A model generated the notes under the pieces. The model made no database searches and had not been told where the DNA came from. It was given only the letters and a program-made list of their open reading frames with translations. Both the position numbers and the translations under genes were made by a program. A DNA stretch of 64,000 nucleotides, taken from NCBI GenBank assembly GCA_033439265.1, contig JAVTVX010000015.1:22869947-22933946 (forward strand). Reading direction: 5' to 3'. Of the stretch, positions 11,706 to 23,668 are shown piece after piece (position 1 is the first letter of the stretch; each line of letters begins with the position of its first letter). This DNA comes from Dillenia suffruticosa (Eukaryota; Streptophyta; Magnoliopsida; Dilleniales; Dilleniaceae).

Positions 11706-11738
<33 letters not shown>

Positions 11739-14700
11739 AACTGAGCTACTCCAGCTTTTGCTAGAGGAACAAGATAGCATTAAGCTGGCATCCCCTAGAC
11801 CAGTCAAAATAGGAAAAGTAGTAGTCAAAGATGCTTGGGAAATCAGAAAAAAATTGGAGTAATTTATGCTAGAGGAAAGGCTTGAACCTTCGGCCTTGTG
11901 GTTAACAGCCACACGCTTTAACCAACTGAGCTACTCTAGCTCTTTAGAAAAACCAAAAACCATCGATGTCCCCTAGACCAAGTAGCATTGGAAATTGTCG
12001 ATAGGCAATTGTAGTAATTTAGAAGTGTAAAAAATTAAAATAATTTATGCTAGATAAAGGGCTACAAACTTCGACCCTGTGGTTAACTGCAAGATACTCT
12101 GACCAACTAAACTACTCTAGCTTTTGCTAGACGAACAAGAAAGCATTAAGTTGGCGACCCCTAGACCAATCAGAATAGGAAACGTAGTAATCAAAGTAGC
12201 TTGGGAAATCGAGAAAAATTGGAGAAATTTGCGCTAGAGGAAGGGTTTGAACCTTCGACCTTGTGGTTAACAGCTATACGCTCTTACCAACTGAGCTACT
12301 CCAGCTCTTTAGAAAAACCAAAAACCATTAATGTTCCCGAGACCAAGTAGCATTGGAAATTGTCGATAGGAAATTGAACTATTTAGAAGTGTAAAAAACT
12401 AAAATAATTTACACTAGAGAAAGGGCTACAAACTTTGAACTTGTGGTTAACCGCCCCATGCTCTAACCAACTTAAGTACTCCAGCTTTTGCTAGAGGAAC
12501 AAGAAAGCATTAAGTTGGTGACCCCTAGACCAGTCAGAATAGGAAACGTAGTTATCAAAGTAGCTTGGGAAATCGAGAGAAATTGGAGAAATTTACGCTA
12601 GAGGAAGGGCTCGAACCTTCGACCTTCTGGTTAACAGCCACACGCTCTAACCAACTGAGCTACTCCAGCTTTTGCTAGAGGAACAAGAAAGCATTAAGCT
12701 GGCATCCCCTAGACCAGTCAAAATTGGAAAAGTAGTAGTCAAAGTTGCTTGGGAAATCAGAAAAAAATTGGAGTAATTTACGCTAGAGGAAGGGTTTGAA
12801 CCTTCGGCCTTGTGGTTAACAGCCACACGCTCTAACCAACTGAGCTACTCCAGCTCTTTAGAAAAACCGAAAACCATTGATGTCCCCTAGACCAAGTAGC
12901 ATTGGAAATTATCGATAGGCAATTGTAGTAATTTAGAAGTGTAAAAAATTAAAATAATTTACGGTAAAGAAAGGGCTGCAAACTTCGACCTTGTGGTTAA
13001 CTGCTAGATACTCTGACCAACTAAACTACTCTAGCTTTTGCTAGAGGAACAAGAAAGCATTAAGTTGACGACCCCTAGACCAATCAGAATAGGAAACGTA
13101 GTAATCAAAGTAGCTTCGGAAATCGAGAAAAATTGGAGAAATTTGCGCTAGAGGAAGGGCTTGGACCTTCGACCTTGTGGTTAACAGCCACACGCTCCAA
13201 CCAACTGAGCTACTCCAGCATCTGCTAGAGGAACAAGAAAGCATTAAGTTGGTATCCCTTAGACCAGTCAGAATAGGAAAAGTTGAAATTAAAGTTGCTT
13301 GGGAAATCGGAAAAAATTGGAGGAATTTACGTTAGAGGAAGGGCTTGAACGTTCGACCTTGTGGTTAACAGCGATACGCTCTAACCAACTGAGCAACTCC
13401 AGCTCTTTAGAAAAACCAAAAACCATTAATGTTCCCTAGACCAAATTGCATTGGAAATTGTTGATAGGAAATTGAACTACTTAGAAGTGTAAAAAACTAA
13501 AATAATTTACGTTAAAGAAAGGGCTACAAACTTCGACCTTGTGGTTAACCGGCACATGCTCTAACCAACTTAAGTACTCCAGCTTTTGCTGGAGGAGCAA
13601 GAAAGCATTAAGTTGGTGACCCCTAGACCAGTCAGAATAAGAAACGTAGTTATCAAAGTAGCTTGGGAAATCGAGAAAAATTGGAGAAATTTAAGCTAGA
13701 GGAAGGGCTTGAACCTTCGACCTTGTGGTTAACAGCCACAAGCTCTAACCAACTAAGCTACTCCAGCTTTTGCTAGAGGAACAAGATAGCATTAAGCTGG
13801 CATCCCCTAGAACAGTCAAAATAGGAACAGTAGTAGTCAAAGATGCTTGGGAAATCAGAAAAAAATTGGAGTAATTTACGCTAGAGGAAAGGCTTGAACC
13901 TTCGGCCTTGTTGTTAACAGCCACACGCTTTAACCAACTGAGCTACTCTAGCTCTTTCGAAAAACCAAAAACCATCGATGTCCCCTAGACCAAGTAGCAT
14001 TGGAAATTGTCGATAGGCAATTGTAGTAATTTAGAAGTGTAAAAAATTAAAATAATTTATGCTAGAGAAAGGGCTACAAACTTCGACCCTATGGTTAACT
14101 GCTAGATACTCTGACCAACTAAACTACTCTAGCTTTTGCTAGAGGAACAAGAAAGCATTGAGTTGGCGACCCCTAGACCAATCAGAATAGGAAACGTAGT
14201 AATCAAAGTAGCTTCGGAAATCGAGAAAAATTGGAGAAATTTGCGCTAGAGGAATGGCTTGGACCTTCGACCTTGTGGTTAACAGCAACACGCTCTAACC
14301 AACTGAGCTACTCCAACATCTGCTAGAGGAACAAGAAAGCATTAAGTTGGTATCCCTTAGACCAGTCAGAATAGGAAAAGTTGAAATGAAAGATGTTTGG
14401 GAAATCGGAAAAAATTGGAGGAATTTACGTTAGAGGAAGGGCTTGAACCTTCGACCTTGTGGTTAACAGCGAAACGCTGTAACCAACTGAGCTACTTCAG
14501 CTCTTTAGAAAAACCAAAAACCATTAATGTTCCCGAGAGCAAGTAGCATTGGAAATTGTCGATAAGAAATTGATCTATTTAGAAGTGTAAAAAACTAAAA
14601 TAATTTACACTAGAGAAAGGGCTACAAACTTTGACCTTGTGGTTAACCGCCACATGCTCTAACCAACTCAAGTACTCCAGCTTTTGCTAGAGGAACAAGA

Positions 14701-14816
14701 AAGCATTAAGTTGGTGACCCCTAGACCAATCAGAATAGGAAACGTAGTTATCAAATTAGCTTGGGAAATCGAGGGAAATTGGAGAAATTTACGCTAGAGG
14801 AAGGGCTTGAACCTTT

Positions 14817-14848
<32 letters not shown>

Positions 14849-15891
14849 AACTGAGCTACTCCAGCTTTTGTTAGAGGAACAAGATAGCATTAAGCTGGCA
14901 TCCCCTAGACCAGTCAAAATTCTAAAAGTAGTGGTCAAAGTTGCTTGGGAAATCAGAAAAAAAATTTGAGTAATTTACGCTAGAGGAAAGGCTTGAACCT
15001 TCGGCCTTGTGGTTAACAGCCACACGCTTTAACCAACTAAGCTACTCTAGCTCTTTAGAAAAACCAAAAACCGTCGATGTCCCCTAGACCAAGTAGCATT
15101 GGAAATTGTCGATAGGCAATTGTAGTAATTTAGAAGTGTAAAAAATTAAAATAATTTATGCTAGAGAAAGGGCTACAAACTTCGACCCTGTGGTTAACTG
15201 CTAGATACTCTGACCAACTAAACTACTCTAGCTTTTGCTAGAGGAACAAGAAAGCATTAAGTTGGCGACCCCTAGACCAATCAGAATAGGAAACGTAGTA
15301 ATCAAAGTAGCTTCGGAAATCGAGAAAAATTGGAGAAATTTGCACTAGAGGAAGGGATTGAACCTTCGACCTTTTGGTTAACAGCCACACGCTCTAACCA
15401 ACTGAGCTACTCCAGCATCGGCCAAAGGAACAAGAAAGCATTAAGTTGGCATCCCTCAGACCAGTCAGAATAGGAAAAGTTGAAATGAAAGTTGCTTGGG
15501 AAATCGGAAAAAATTGGAGGAATTTACGTTAGAGGAAGGGCTTGAACCTTCGACCTTGTGGTTAACAGCGAAACGCTCTAACCAACTGAGCTACTCCAGC
15601 TCTTTAGAAAAACCAAAAACCATTAATGTTCCCGAGAGCAAGTAGCATTGGAAATTGTCGATAGGAAATTTAACTATTTAGAAGTGTAAAAAACTAAAAT
15701 AATTTACACTAGAGAAAAGGCTACAAACTTTCACCTTGTGGTTAACCGCCACATGCTCTAACCAATTTAAGTACTCCAGCTTTTGCTAGAGGAACAAGAA
15801 AGCATTAAGTTGGTGACCCCTAGACCAATCATAATAGGAAACGTAGTTATCAAATTAGCTTGGGAAATCGAGAGAAATTGGAGAAATTTAC

Positions 15892-15914
15892 GCTAGAGGA
15901 AGGGCTTGAACCTT

Positions 15915-15947
<33 letters not shown>

Positions 15948-15964
15948 AACTGAGCTACTCCAGC
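15892..15964 (-). tRNA. tRNA-Asn(GUU), class D
   Basis: Intact cloverleaf with anticodon GTT, showing that good copies persist in the shuffled distal part of the arm. Confidence 0.78.
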
Positions 15965-16076
15965 TTTTGCGAGAGGAACAAGAATGCATTAAGCTGGCAT
16001 CCCCTAGACCAGTCAAAATAGGAAAAGTAGTAGTCAAAGTTGCTTGGGAAATCAAAAAAAAATTGGAGTAATTTAC

Positions 16077-16149
16077 GCTAGAGGAAGGGCTTGAACCTTC
16101 GGCCTTGTGGTTAACAGCCACACGCTCTAACCAACTGAGCTACTCCAGC
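16077..16149 (-). tRNA. tRNA-Asn(GUU), class E
   Basis: Intact cloverleaf with anticodon GTT and a long T run (about nine) downstream on the minus strand. Confidence 0.78.
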
Positions 16150-17562
16150 TCTTTAGAAAAACCAAAAACCATTGATGTCCCCTAGACCAAGTAGCATTGG
16201 AAATTGTCGATAGGCAATTGTAGTAATTTAGAAGTGTAAAAAATTAAAATAATTTACGCTAGAGAAAGGGTTACAAACTTCGACCTTGTGGTTAACTGCT
16301 AGATACTCTGACCAACTAAACTACTCTAGCTTTTGCTAGAGGAACAAGAAAGCATTAAGTTGGCGACCCCTAGACCAATCAGAATAGGAAACGTAGTAAT
16401 CAAACTAGCTTCGGAAATCGAGAAAAATTGGAGAAATTTGCGCTAGAGGAAGGGCTTGGACCTTCGACCTTGTGGTTAACAGCAACACGCTCTAACCAAC
16501 TGAGCTACTCCAGCATCTGCTAGAGGAACAAGAAAGCATTAAGTTGGTATCCCTTAGACCAGTCAGAATAGGAAAAGTTGAAATGAAAGTTGCTTGGGAA
16601 ATCGGAAAAAATTGGAGGAATTTACGTTAGGGGAAGGGCTTGAACCTTCGACCTTGTGGTTAACAGCGAAACGCTCTAACCAACTGAGCTACTTCAGCTC
16701 TTTAGAAAAACCAAAAACCATTAATGTTCCCGAGACCAAGTAGCATTGGAAATTGTCGATAGGAAATTGAACTATTTAGAAGTGTAAAAAACTAAAATAA
16801 TTTACACTAGAGAAAGGGCTACAAACTTTGACCTTGTGGTTAACCGCCACATGCTCTAACCAACTTAAGTACTCCAGCTTTTGCTAGAGGAACAAGAAAG
16901 CATTAAGTTGGTGACCCCTAGACCAATCAGAATAGGAAATGTAGTTATCAAATTAGCTTGGGAAATCGAGAGAAATTGGAGAAATTTACGCTAGAGGAAG
17001 GGCTTGAACCTTCGACCTTGTGGTTAACAGCTACACGCTCTAACCAACTGAGCTACTCCAGCTTTTGCTAGAGGAACAAGAAAGCATTAAGCTGGCATCC
17101 CCTAGACCAGTCAAAATAGGAAAAGTAGTAGTCAAAGTTGCTTGGGAAATCAGAAAAAAATTGGAGTAATTTACGCTAGAGGAAGGGCTTGAACCTTCGG
17201 CCTTGTGGTTAACAGCCACACGCTCTAACTAACTGAGCTACTCCAGCTCTTTAGAAAAACCAAAAACCATTGATGTCCCCTAGACCAAGTAGCATTGGAA
17301 ATTGTCGATAGGCAATTGTAGTAATTTAGAAGTGTAAAAAATTAAAATAATTTACGCTAAAGAAAGGGCTGCAAACTTCGACCTTGTGGTTAACTGCTAG
17401 ATACTCTGACCAACTAAACTACTCTAGCTTTTGCTAGAGGAACAAGAAAGCATTAAGTTGACGACCCCTAGGCCAATCAGAATAGGAAACGTAGTAATCA
17501 AAGTAGCTTCGGAAATCGAGAAAAATTGGAGAAATTTGCGCTAGAGGAAGGGCTTGGACCTT

Positions 17563-17595
<33 letters not shown>

Positions 17596-18110
17596 AACTG
17601 AGCTACTCCAGCATCTGCTAGAGGGACAGGAAAGCATTAAGTTGGTATCCCTTAGACCAGTCAGAATAGGAAAAGTTGAAATGAAAGTTGCTTGGGAAAT
17701 CGAAAAAAATTGGAGGAATTTACGTTAGGGGAAGGGCTTGAACCTTCGACCTTGTGGTTAACAGCGATACGCTCTAACCAAGTGAGCTACTCCAGCTCTT
17801 TAGAAAAACCAAAAACCATTAATGTTCCCTAGACCAAATAGCATTGGAAATTGTTGATAGGAAATTGAACTATTTAGAAGTGTAAAAAACTAAAATAATT
17901 TACGTTAAAGAAAGGGCTACAAACTTCGACCTTGTGGTTAACCGCCACATGCTCTAACCAACTTAAGTACTCCAGCTTTTGCTAGAGGAACAAGAAAGCA
18001 TTAAGTTGGTGACCCCTAGACCAGTCAGAATTGGAAACGTAGTTATCAAAGTAGCTTGGGAAATCGAGATAAATTCGAGAAATTTACGCTAGAGGAAGGG
18101 CTTGAACCTT

Positions 18111-18141
<31 letters not shown>

Positions 18142-18272
18142 GCAACTGAGCTACTCCAGCTTTTGCTAGAGGAATAAGAAAGCATTAAGCTGGCATCCCC
18201 TAGACCAGTCAAAATAGGAAAAGTAGTAGTCAAAGTTGCTTGGGAAGTCAGAAAAAAATTGGAGTAATTTAC

Positions 18273-18345
18273 GCTAGAGGAAGGGCTTGAACCTTCGGCC
18301 TTGTGGTTAACAGCCACACGCTCTAACCAACTGAGCTACTCCAGC
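18273..18345 (-). tRNA. tRNA-Asn(GUU), class E
   Basis: Intact cloverleaf with anticodon GTT, the last well-preserved class E copy before the Gypsy insertion. Confidence 0.78.
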
Positions 18346-19185
18346 TCTTTAGAAAAACCAAAAACCATTGATGTCCCCTAGACCAAGTAGCATTGGAAAT
18401 TGTCGATAGGCAATTGTAGTAATTTAGAAGTGTAAAAAATTAAAATAATTTACGCTAGAGAAAGGGCTACAAACTTCGACCTTGGGGTTAACTGCTAGAT
18501 ACTCTGACCAACTAAACTACTCTTGCTTTTGCTAGAGGAACAAGAAAGCATTAAGTTGGCGACCCCTAGACCAATCTGTATAGGAAACATAGTAATCAAA
18601 GTAGCTTCGAAAATCGAGAAAAATTGGTGAAATTTGCGCGAGGGGAAGGGCTTGGACCTTCGACCTGGTGGTTAACAGCCATGCGCTCTAACCAACTGAG
18701 CTACTCCAGCATCTGCTAGAGGAACAAGAAAGCATTAAGTTGGTATCCCTTAGACTAGTCAGAATAGGAAAAGTTGAAATGAAAGTTGCTTGGGAAATCG
18801 GAAAAAATTGGAGGAATTTACGTTAGAGGAAGGGCTTGAACCTTCGACCTTGTGGTTAACAGCGATACGCTCTAACCAACTGAGCTACTCTAGCTCTTTA
18901 GAAAAACCAAAAACCATTAATGTTCCCTAGACCAAATAGCATTGGAAATTGTTGATAGGAAATTGAACTATTTAGAAGTGCAAAAAACTAAAATAATTTA
19001 CGCTAAAGAAAGGGCTACAAACTTCAACCTTGTGGTTAACCGCCACATGCTCTAACCAACTTAAGTACTCCAGCTTTTGCTAGAGGAACAAGAAAGTATT
19101 AAGTTGGCGACCCCTAGACCAGTCAGAATAGGAAACGTAGTTATCAAAGTAGCTTGGGAAATCGAGAAAAATTGGAGAAATTTAC

Positions 19186-19250
19186 GCTAGAGGAAGGGCT
19201 TGAACCTTCGATCTTGTGGTTAACAGCCACACGCTCTAACCAACTGAGCT
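19186..19250 (-). pseudogene. tRNA-Asn unit split by the Gypsy-1 insertion
   Basis: The 3' 65 nt of a tRNA-Asn body lie here. The remaining 8 nt (ACTCCAGC on the plus strand) resume at 30127, directly after the duplicated GAGCT at 30122-30126; 65 plus 8 gives the full 73-nt body. The break is in the D-arm/A-box region near the 5' end of the tRNA. This proves that the arms at 1-19250 and 30122-33407 were once contiguous. Confidence 0.9.
19246..19250. other. Gypsy-1 target-site duplication, left copy (GAGCT)
   Basis: GAGCT here matches GAGCT at 30122-30126 after the right LTR. Four extra bases (TTTC, 19251-19254) lie between it and the first base of the LTR, so the left junction is not a standard clean one. 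Confidence 0.8.
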
Positions 19251-19254
19251 TTTC

Positions 19255-21949
19255 TGTCACGCCCCGACCCACTCCCGAGCCAGGCACGCAACGAGCCCGC
19301 CGTGGCACCTAGATGCATGGGCACCACGTCCCGCACATTGAAGCACCGTAAGGCTGTCAACATCATATAATCCAAGTTTCCAAATCACAGAAATCCCCAA
19401 GTGATAAAAATAATACATGTATGCCTCAATGTAAATTAAAATGAGTGAGAGTTAACCTTATGCAGACCAGAAGAATTATAAATACAGTCATCCCAATTTA
19501 AACAAATACAATGGTCATCCTAACTTCCACAAGATGAAACAATAACCTCAATATATAGCGGAAGAGCGGGTAGTCATACCCCGGCCCAATAGTCTCCAAA
19601 GAATATCCAATACAACAATGCGCACAAATCTCTCGGTCTGAGTCTACCCCTGTGGAGGGAAATGTGAGGGGTGAGTACCATAGAGAGGTGGGTTGGTACT
19701 CAGCAAGTCGGGGGGAATGACATGCTACAATTAATTTTTTTGGGTGAATTAGGAGTGCCAAAATTATGTCCCAATAAATCCATAGTATGCAAAAAAAATA
19801 TTATGACATCTCAATAAATCATTCACAGCATACGTATCAAATCAAATATGCATCCAGTATATATGTCCGTTATATCGTATAGAGCCAGCCGAAAATATCC
19901 CGGCAAGGGCCGACCATGGCCAAGGACGGGCAACGTTGGGGGTTTTCATAGTGCAAGTAATAAAATAAGGCTCTCTAACCCAACGTTGGCCACAGACTAC
20001 TCCAACTAGCCTGTATATATATATATATAGTACACGTATCAAGGATCAAGCGTGTATGGAAACCCACCGGTGCTAGACCTACCAAGGTCCTCCCCGGAGT
20101 GGTTCAACCGACGACTCTCCATACAATATGTATGACGATCTGGCGGATACCCCCTGCAGAGGCGTATCCGGACACAACAGGTGCCTCTACCAAATGTCCT
20201 TCGTAGCTACGGAATGCCATAGGAAGCATATCATCATCATCACAGTATCCACAGGGGCATCCAGCCCAAATCACATATCTCAAGCCAAATCATCAAGCCC
20301 TATCATGTCAAAAGCATGTGCCAATATGCAATGGAAGCATAAAATCATGTGGATATATCAAAGTGTGGCACAATCATCAAGTATCAAAATCATGGATGCA
20401 TATCGATATAAACAAGTTGGGACACTCCATATATCACAAAACATTTTCATAAATCCAGGAGAATAGATCAATCATACCATTTTAAATCATGCTTTTGAAA
20501 GCTTTTTAAAACACGATATTAATTAAAAGTAGATGTCAAGTCCCACTCACAGTTAGGGGAGGATAACGCACTCCCCAATATTTTCACAAAGCGTAAATCA
20601 AGTGTCCCTTCCGTTCAACTCAAATAACTCTTAGGGAGACAAACAGTCTGTAGATTTTTAACCTGCGCAGTCATGGAAAACAGACTATAACTTTGGCTAT
20701 ACCAATCCAAATCAGATGATTCTTATCTCATTTTAAAGCTAAGGGATAACACTATAACTTTCATTTTGCACACTTCCTCACATTCAGATCACAGAATTCC
20801 CGGTAAGCCTCATTTTGTTACAGCCATATTTAAGTTTCAGATTCTGTCCAGTTTTCGTACAGAAGCTATAACTTTCATCCTACTCATCAAAGTTAATGAA
20901 ATTTTAACATGTTATAGCTGCGATGTAGATCTACAACTTTCGTGTTTTGAGTTTTATCTAAATATGTCTGGAAGGGGTTGAACAAAATTCATGAACAGGA
21001 CAGATACGTTTTAGTGAAACATACAGTTTCTGTCAACACAGTTTTTAGGAAAATTGTATAACTTTCAATTTCCTCATGCGAAATGGCTGAAATTTGTATA
21101 TGTTATAGAGAAGGCATATATCTATAACTTTCATGTTTTGTGTTTCTTCAAACTAAGACTGGAGAGGGGTCGTTTTAACTCACTACTGTCAAGGTTCGAA
21201 ACAGGACACTTCTATGTCGAGTTTCAGGAAAAGTGCCATAACGTTTGGCACAGGCATCAGAATTTGGTGATTCTTTCCTCGTTGGAAAGATAAGACTTAG
21301 ATCTACAATTCATATATATCACATTTTCAAATTCTGGCTCTAAGATGCCTTAAAAAAGAGATGAATTACGGACAGAAATAAAATTTAAAGTAAGAGAGGA
21401 TAAAATTTCTTACCTCACTTTATTTGTCTTCCTCTCTTGCTTCTCTCCTTGTTCTCACGAATTTGGGAAGAATGAACAAGAATTCTAAGGCCTCCTTCTT
21501 TTATTATTGTGTTAATAAGTCACCACCCTAGGATCAAATCTCCAATTAATCTAAACCATAGGATCATTTTGACTATTGCATGTGTTTTGATTGGTTCTTT
21601 TTTTTTTGTGCATGTGTTTTCATTGGCCCACCTTGCCTTTCTCTTCTCCATTTGGCCAACACTTGTCCTCCTCACTATAACACTTGTTCAATACAAGAAT
21701 ACACTTGTCACATTTCATTTAAGTTTTGTTAATTGCTAACAAGTCCTTTGACTTATAAAAATTCTAATTTGATCCCTAAAATTTTCATAATTACATACTA
21801 GGCCCAAAATCTTATATTAGACCTAATTTAATTTATTTAATATGAAATTAAGGTTTTGAATCTCTTTGAGTCAAAATTGATCCGATTTGTATTTTACCGT
21901 CAAATATCATTTTTTTTTGTGAAAATTCATGAACCTGTAGTAGTAGAAA

Positions 21950-21996
<47 letters not shown>

Positions 21997-22034
21997 GGAA
22001 TTCACTATAGAATACGTCGAGAGTCGGTGTTACA
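19255..22034 (-). repeat. Gypsy-1 3' LTR
   Basis: 2780 bp, aligning along its length with 27358-30121 with scattered substitutions. It has a (TA)n tract at about 21955-21991 that is shorter in the other LTR. Between 20685 and 21310 it holds four diverged repeats of 180-190 bp, each with two copies of a CTATAACTTTCAT-like motif. No protein gene is credible inside it. Confidence 0.93.
20685..21368. repeat. Four diverged ~180-190-bp tandem repeats inside the LTR
   Basis: CTATAACTTT-like motifs start at 20685, 20752, 20866, 20931, 21056, 21122, 21236 and 21303. Spacing alternates between 65-67 bp and 114-125 bp, giving four units of 181, 190 and 180 bp steps. First motifs in a pair follow GGAAAA or ACAGAAG-like words; second motifs follow GTTATAG or AGATCTA-like words. 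The same pattern is present in the other LTR near 28786-29400. Confidence 0.7.
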
Positions 22035-22050
22035 TTTTCCTAACCCCCTA
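22035..22050 (-). promoter_or_regulatory. Gypsy-1 polypurine tract
   Basis: Directly inside the 3' LTR the minus strand reads as a purine-rich run (TAGGGGGTTAGGAAAA) next to the LTR end. This is the expected place and composition for the primer of plus-strand DNA synthesis. Confidence 0.75.
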
Positions 22051-22102
22051 AAAATAAGTTTCGTCCCCGAAACTAAAAGAAAACCATATAGGGAAAGGAA
22101 AA

Positions 22103-23668
22103 TTACTCAGTAAATAGATGAGGGTACTGTCCCCTCATAGTCTCCTCGGACTCCCAAGTCTCCTCCTCGACTTGGTTGTTACGCCACAAAATGCGTACTA
22201 ACGGGACATCCTTGCTTCGCAGTCTACGGATCTGCTTGTCAAGGACTGCTACGGGCTGTACAGGTAAACTCAGGTCCTCCCGTAGCTCAACTGGTGGAGA
22301 TTCTAAAACATGAGAAGGGTCAGGCATATATCTCCTAAGCACTGAGACATGGAACACATCATGAATACGTGCCAACTCCTCTGGCAAGTCCAATCTGTAT
22401 GCCACACTTCCGATCCTCTCAAGAATACGGAAGGGCCCAATATACCTGGGGCTCAGCTTGCCCCGCTGCCTGAAACGGATCACCCCTTTCCAGGGTGAGA
22501 TCCTCAAGAATACCATGTCTCCCTCTTGAAACTCCAGTGGTCGCCGCCTACGGTCTGCATACGCCCTCTGTCGATCCTGGGCGGCTCTCATCCTCTGTCG
22601 GATGATCTTGACCTTCTCCCTCGTCTCCTCAACAGGCTCCACACTGCTGAGGTGCCTCTCACCGACCTCGTCCCAACATAAAGGTGTGCGGCATCGCCTC
22701 CCATACAATGCCTCGTATGGAAGCATCCCGATACTCGCCTGGTAGCTGTTATTATATGCAAACTCTACAAGTGGTAAATGCTTATCCCAACTACCATGAA
22801 AATCAATAACACAAGCCCGAAGCATATCCTCAAGTGTCTGAATTGTGCGCTCTGACTGGCCATCTGTCTGACGATGATAGGTTGTGCTAAAGTTCAGTCT
22901 AGTACCCAATGCCTCCTGCAAACTGGGTCAGAACCTAGACGTGAACCAGGGGTCCCTGTCTGAAACAATCGACACAGGCACCCCGTGAAGTCGTACTATG
23001 GTGTCCATATAGAGACGTGCCAGTACCTCCAAGGAGTAGTCACCATGGATGGGGATAAAGTGTGCAGATTTGGTGAGTCGATCGACAATCACCCAAATCG
23101 CATCATGCTGCATGAAAGTCCTCGGTAACCCCATCACGAAATCCATAGTAATATGTTCCCACTTCCACTCAGGAATGGGAAGTGGCTGTAAAATACCTGC
23201 TGGTTTCTGGTGCTCAGCCTTCACCTGCTGGCACACCAAGCACCGTGCTACAAACTCTACTATCTCCCGCTTCATGCCCGACCACCAATAACTGCCTCTG
23301 ATGGTGCGGTACATCTTTGTACTCCCGGGATGCATAGCATAAGCCGAAGAGTGTGCCTCCTCAAGAATAGCACGTCGAAGCTCAACATCAGCTGGAATAC
23401 ACACTCTGTCTCTGAGAACCACGAGTCCATCAGTACGGACTCGGAAATCCCCGCCCTCTCCTCGATAAATCCGATCGTGAATAGCCTGGAGCTCTACATC
23501 TGTACCCTGAAGCTCTGTGATGCGGTCAAGTAGTGTAGGCCGCACTTCAAATCTGGTTAACAATGTACCGTGCTCATCGCTAGCCAAGCTGACTCCCAAA
23601 GCTCGGAGTCCTACCAAGCAAGAGTTGTAAGCTCTCTCTGCTGCCTGAGAAGTGGTAGAAGAAGATGA
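22103..23668 (-). pseudogene. Gypsy-1 integrase with chromodomain-like tail (broken)
   Basis: The zinc-binding HHCC region is visible (HPGSTK near its start, then CLVCQQVK). The catalytic core follows with a D in the [10 protein letters not shown] stretch, a second D in VSDRDPWFT and the E in GQSERTIQTLEDM. The C-terminal part carries a GPF/Y-like segment (YIGPFRILERIG) and ends in a chromodomain-like stretch around EEETWESEE, typical of Tekay/Del. One in-frame TGA at about 22928-22930 interrupts the reading just after the WFTSRF stretch; reading then resumes in the same frame. The enzyme would insert the cDNA copy into chromosomal DNA. Confidence 0.88.

Larger units (their letters stand above)
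1..19250 (-). repeat. tRNA-Asn(GUU) tandem satellite array, left arm
   Basis: Head-to-tail array of about 183-bp monomers, roughly 105 in this arm (length divided by period). Each has a 73-nt tRNA-Asn-like body on the minus strand and a spacer of about 110 bp. Spacers come in two types, one with a GGAACAAGAAAGCATTAAG core and one with an AAAAACCAAAAACCATT core. Six monomer classes (A-F) follow in order; A/D, B/E and C/F resemble each other, so the hexamer is two related trimers. Class A bodies begin at 54, 1152, 2250, 3350, 3900, 4997, 6094, 7192, 8290, 9486 and 10585. Steps are therefore about 1098 bp, apart from one 550-bp trimer step and one step lengthened by 98 bp. Beyond about 10.6 kb the order is shuffled. 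The array runs off the left edge. No protein gene is present. The tRNA-like body is directly visible; transcription is unknown. Confidence 0.95.

Noticed and set aside
1..19250. Cluster of tRNA-derived SINEs
   Set aside because: Units are strictly head-to-tail with fixed spacing, no poly-A or T-rich tail and no target duplications; this is a tandem satellite and not retroposition.
1..19250. Plastid or mitochondrial tRNA-Asn transfer
   Set aside because: The acceptor and anticodon-stem sequence match the nuclear type of plant tRNA-Asn and not the plastid trnN pattern.
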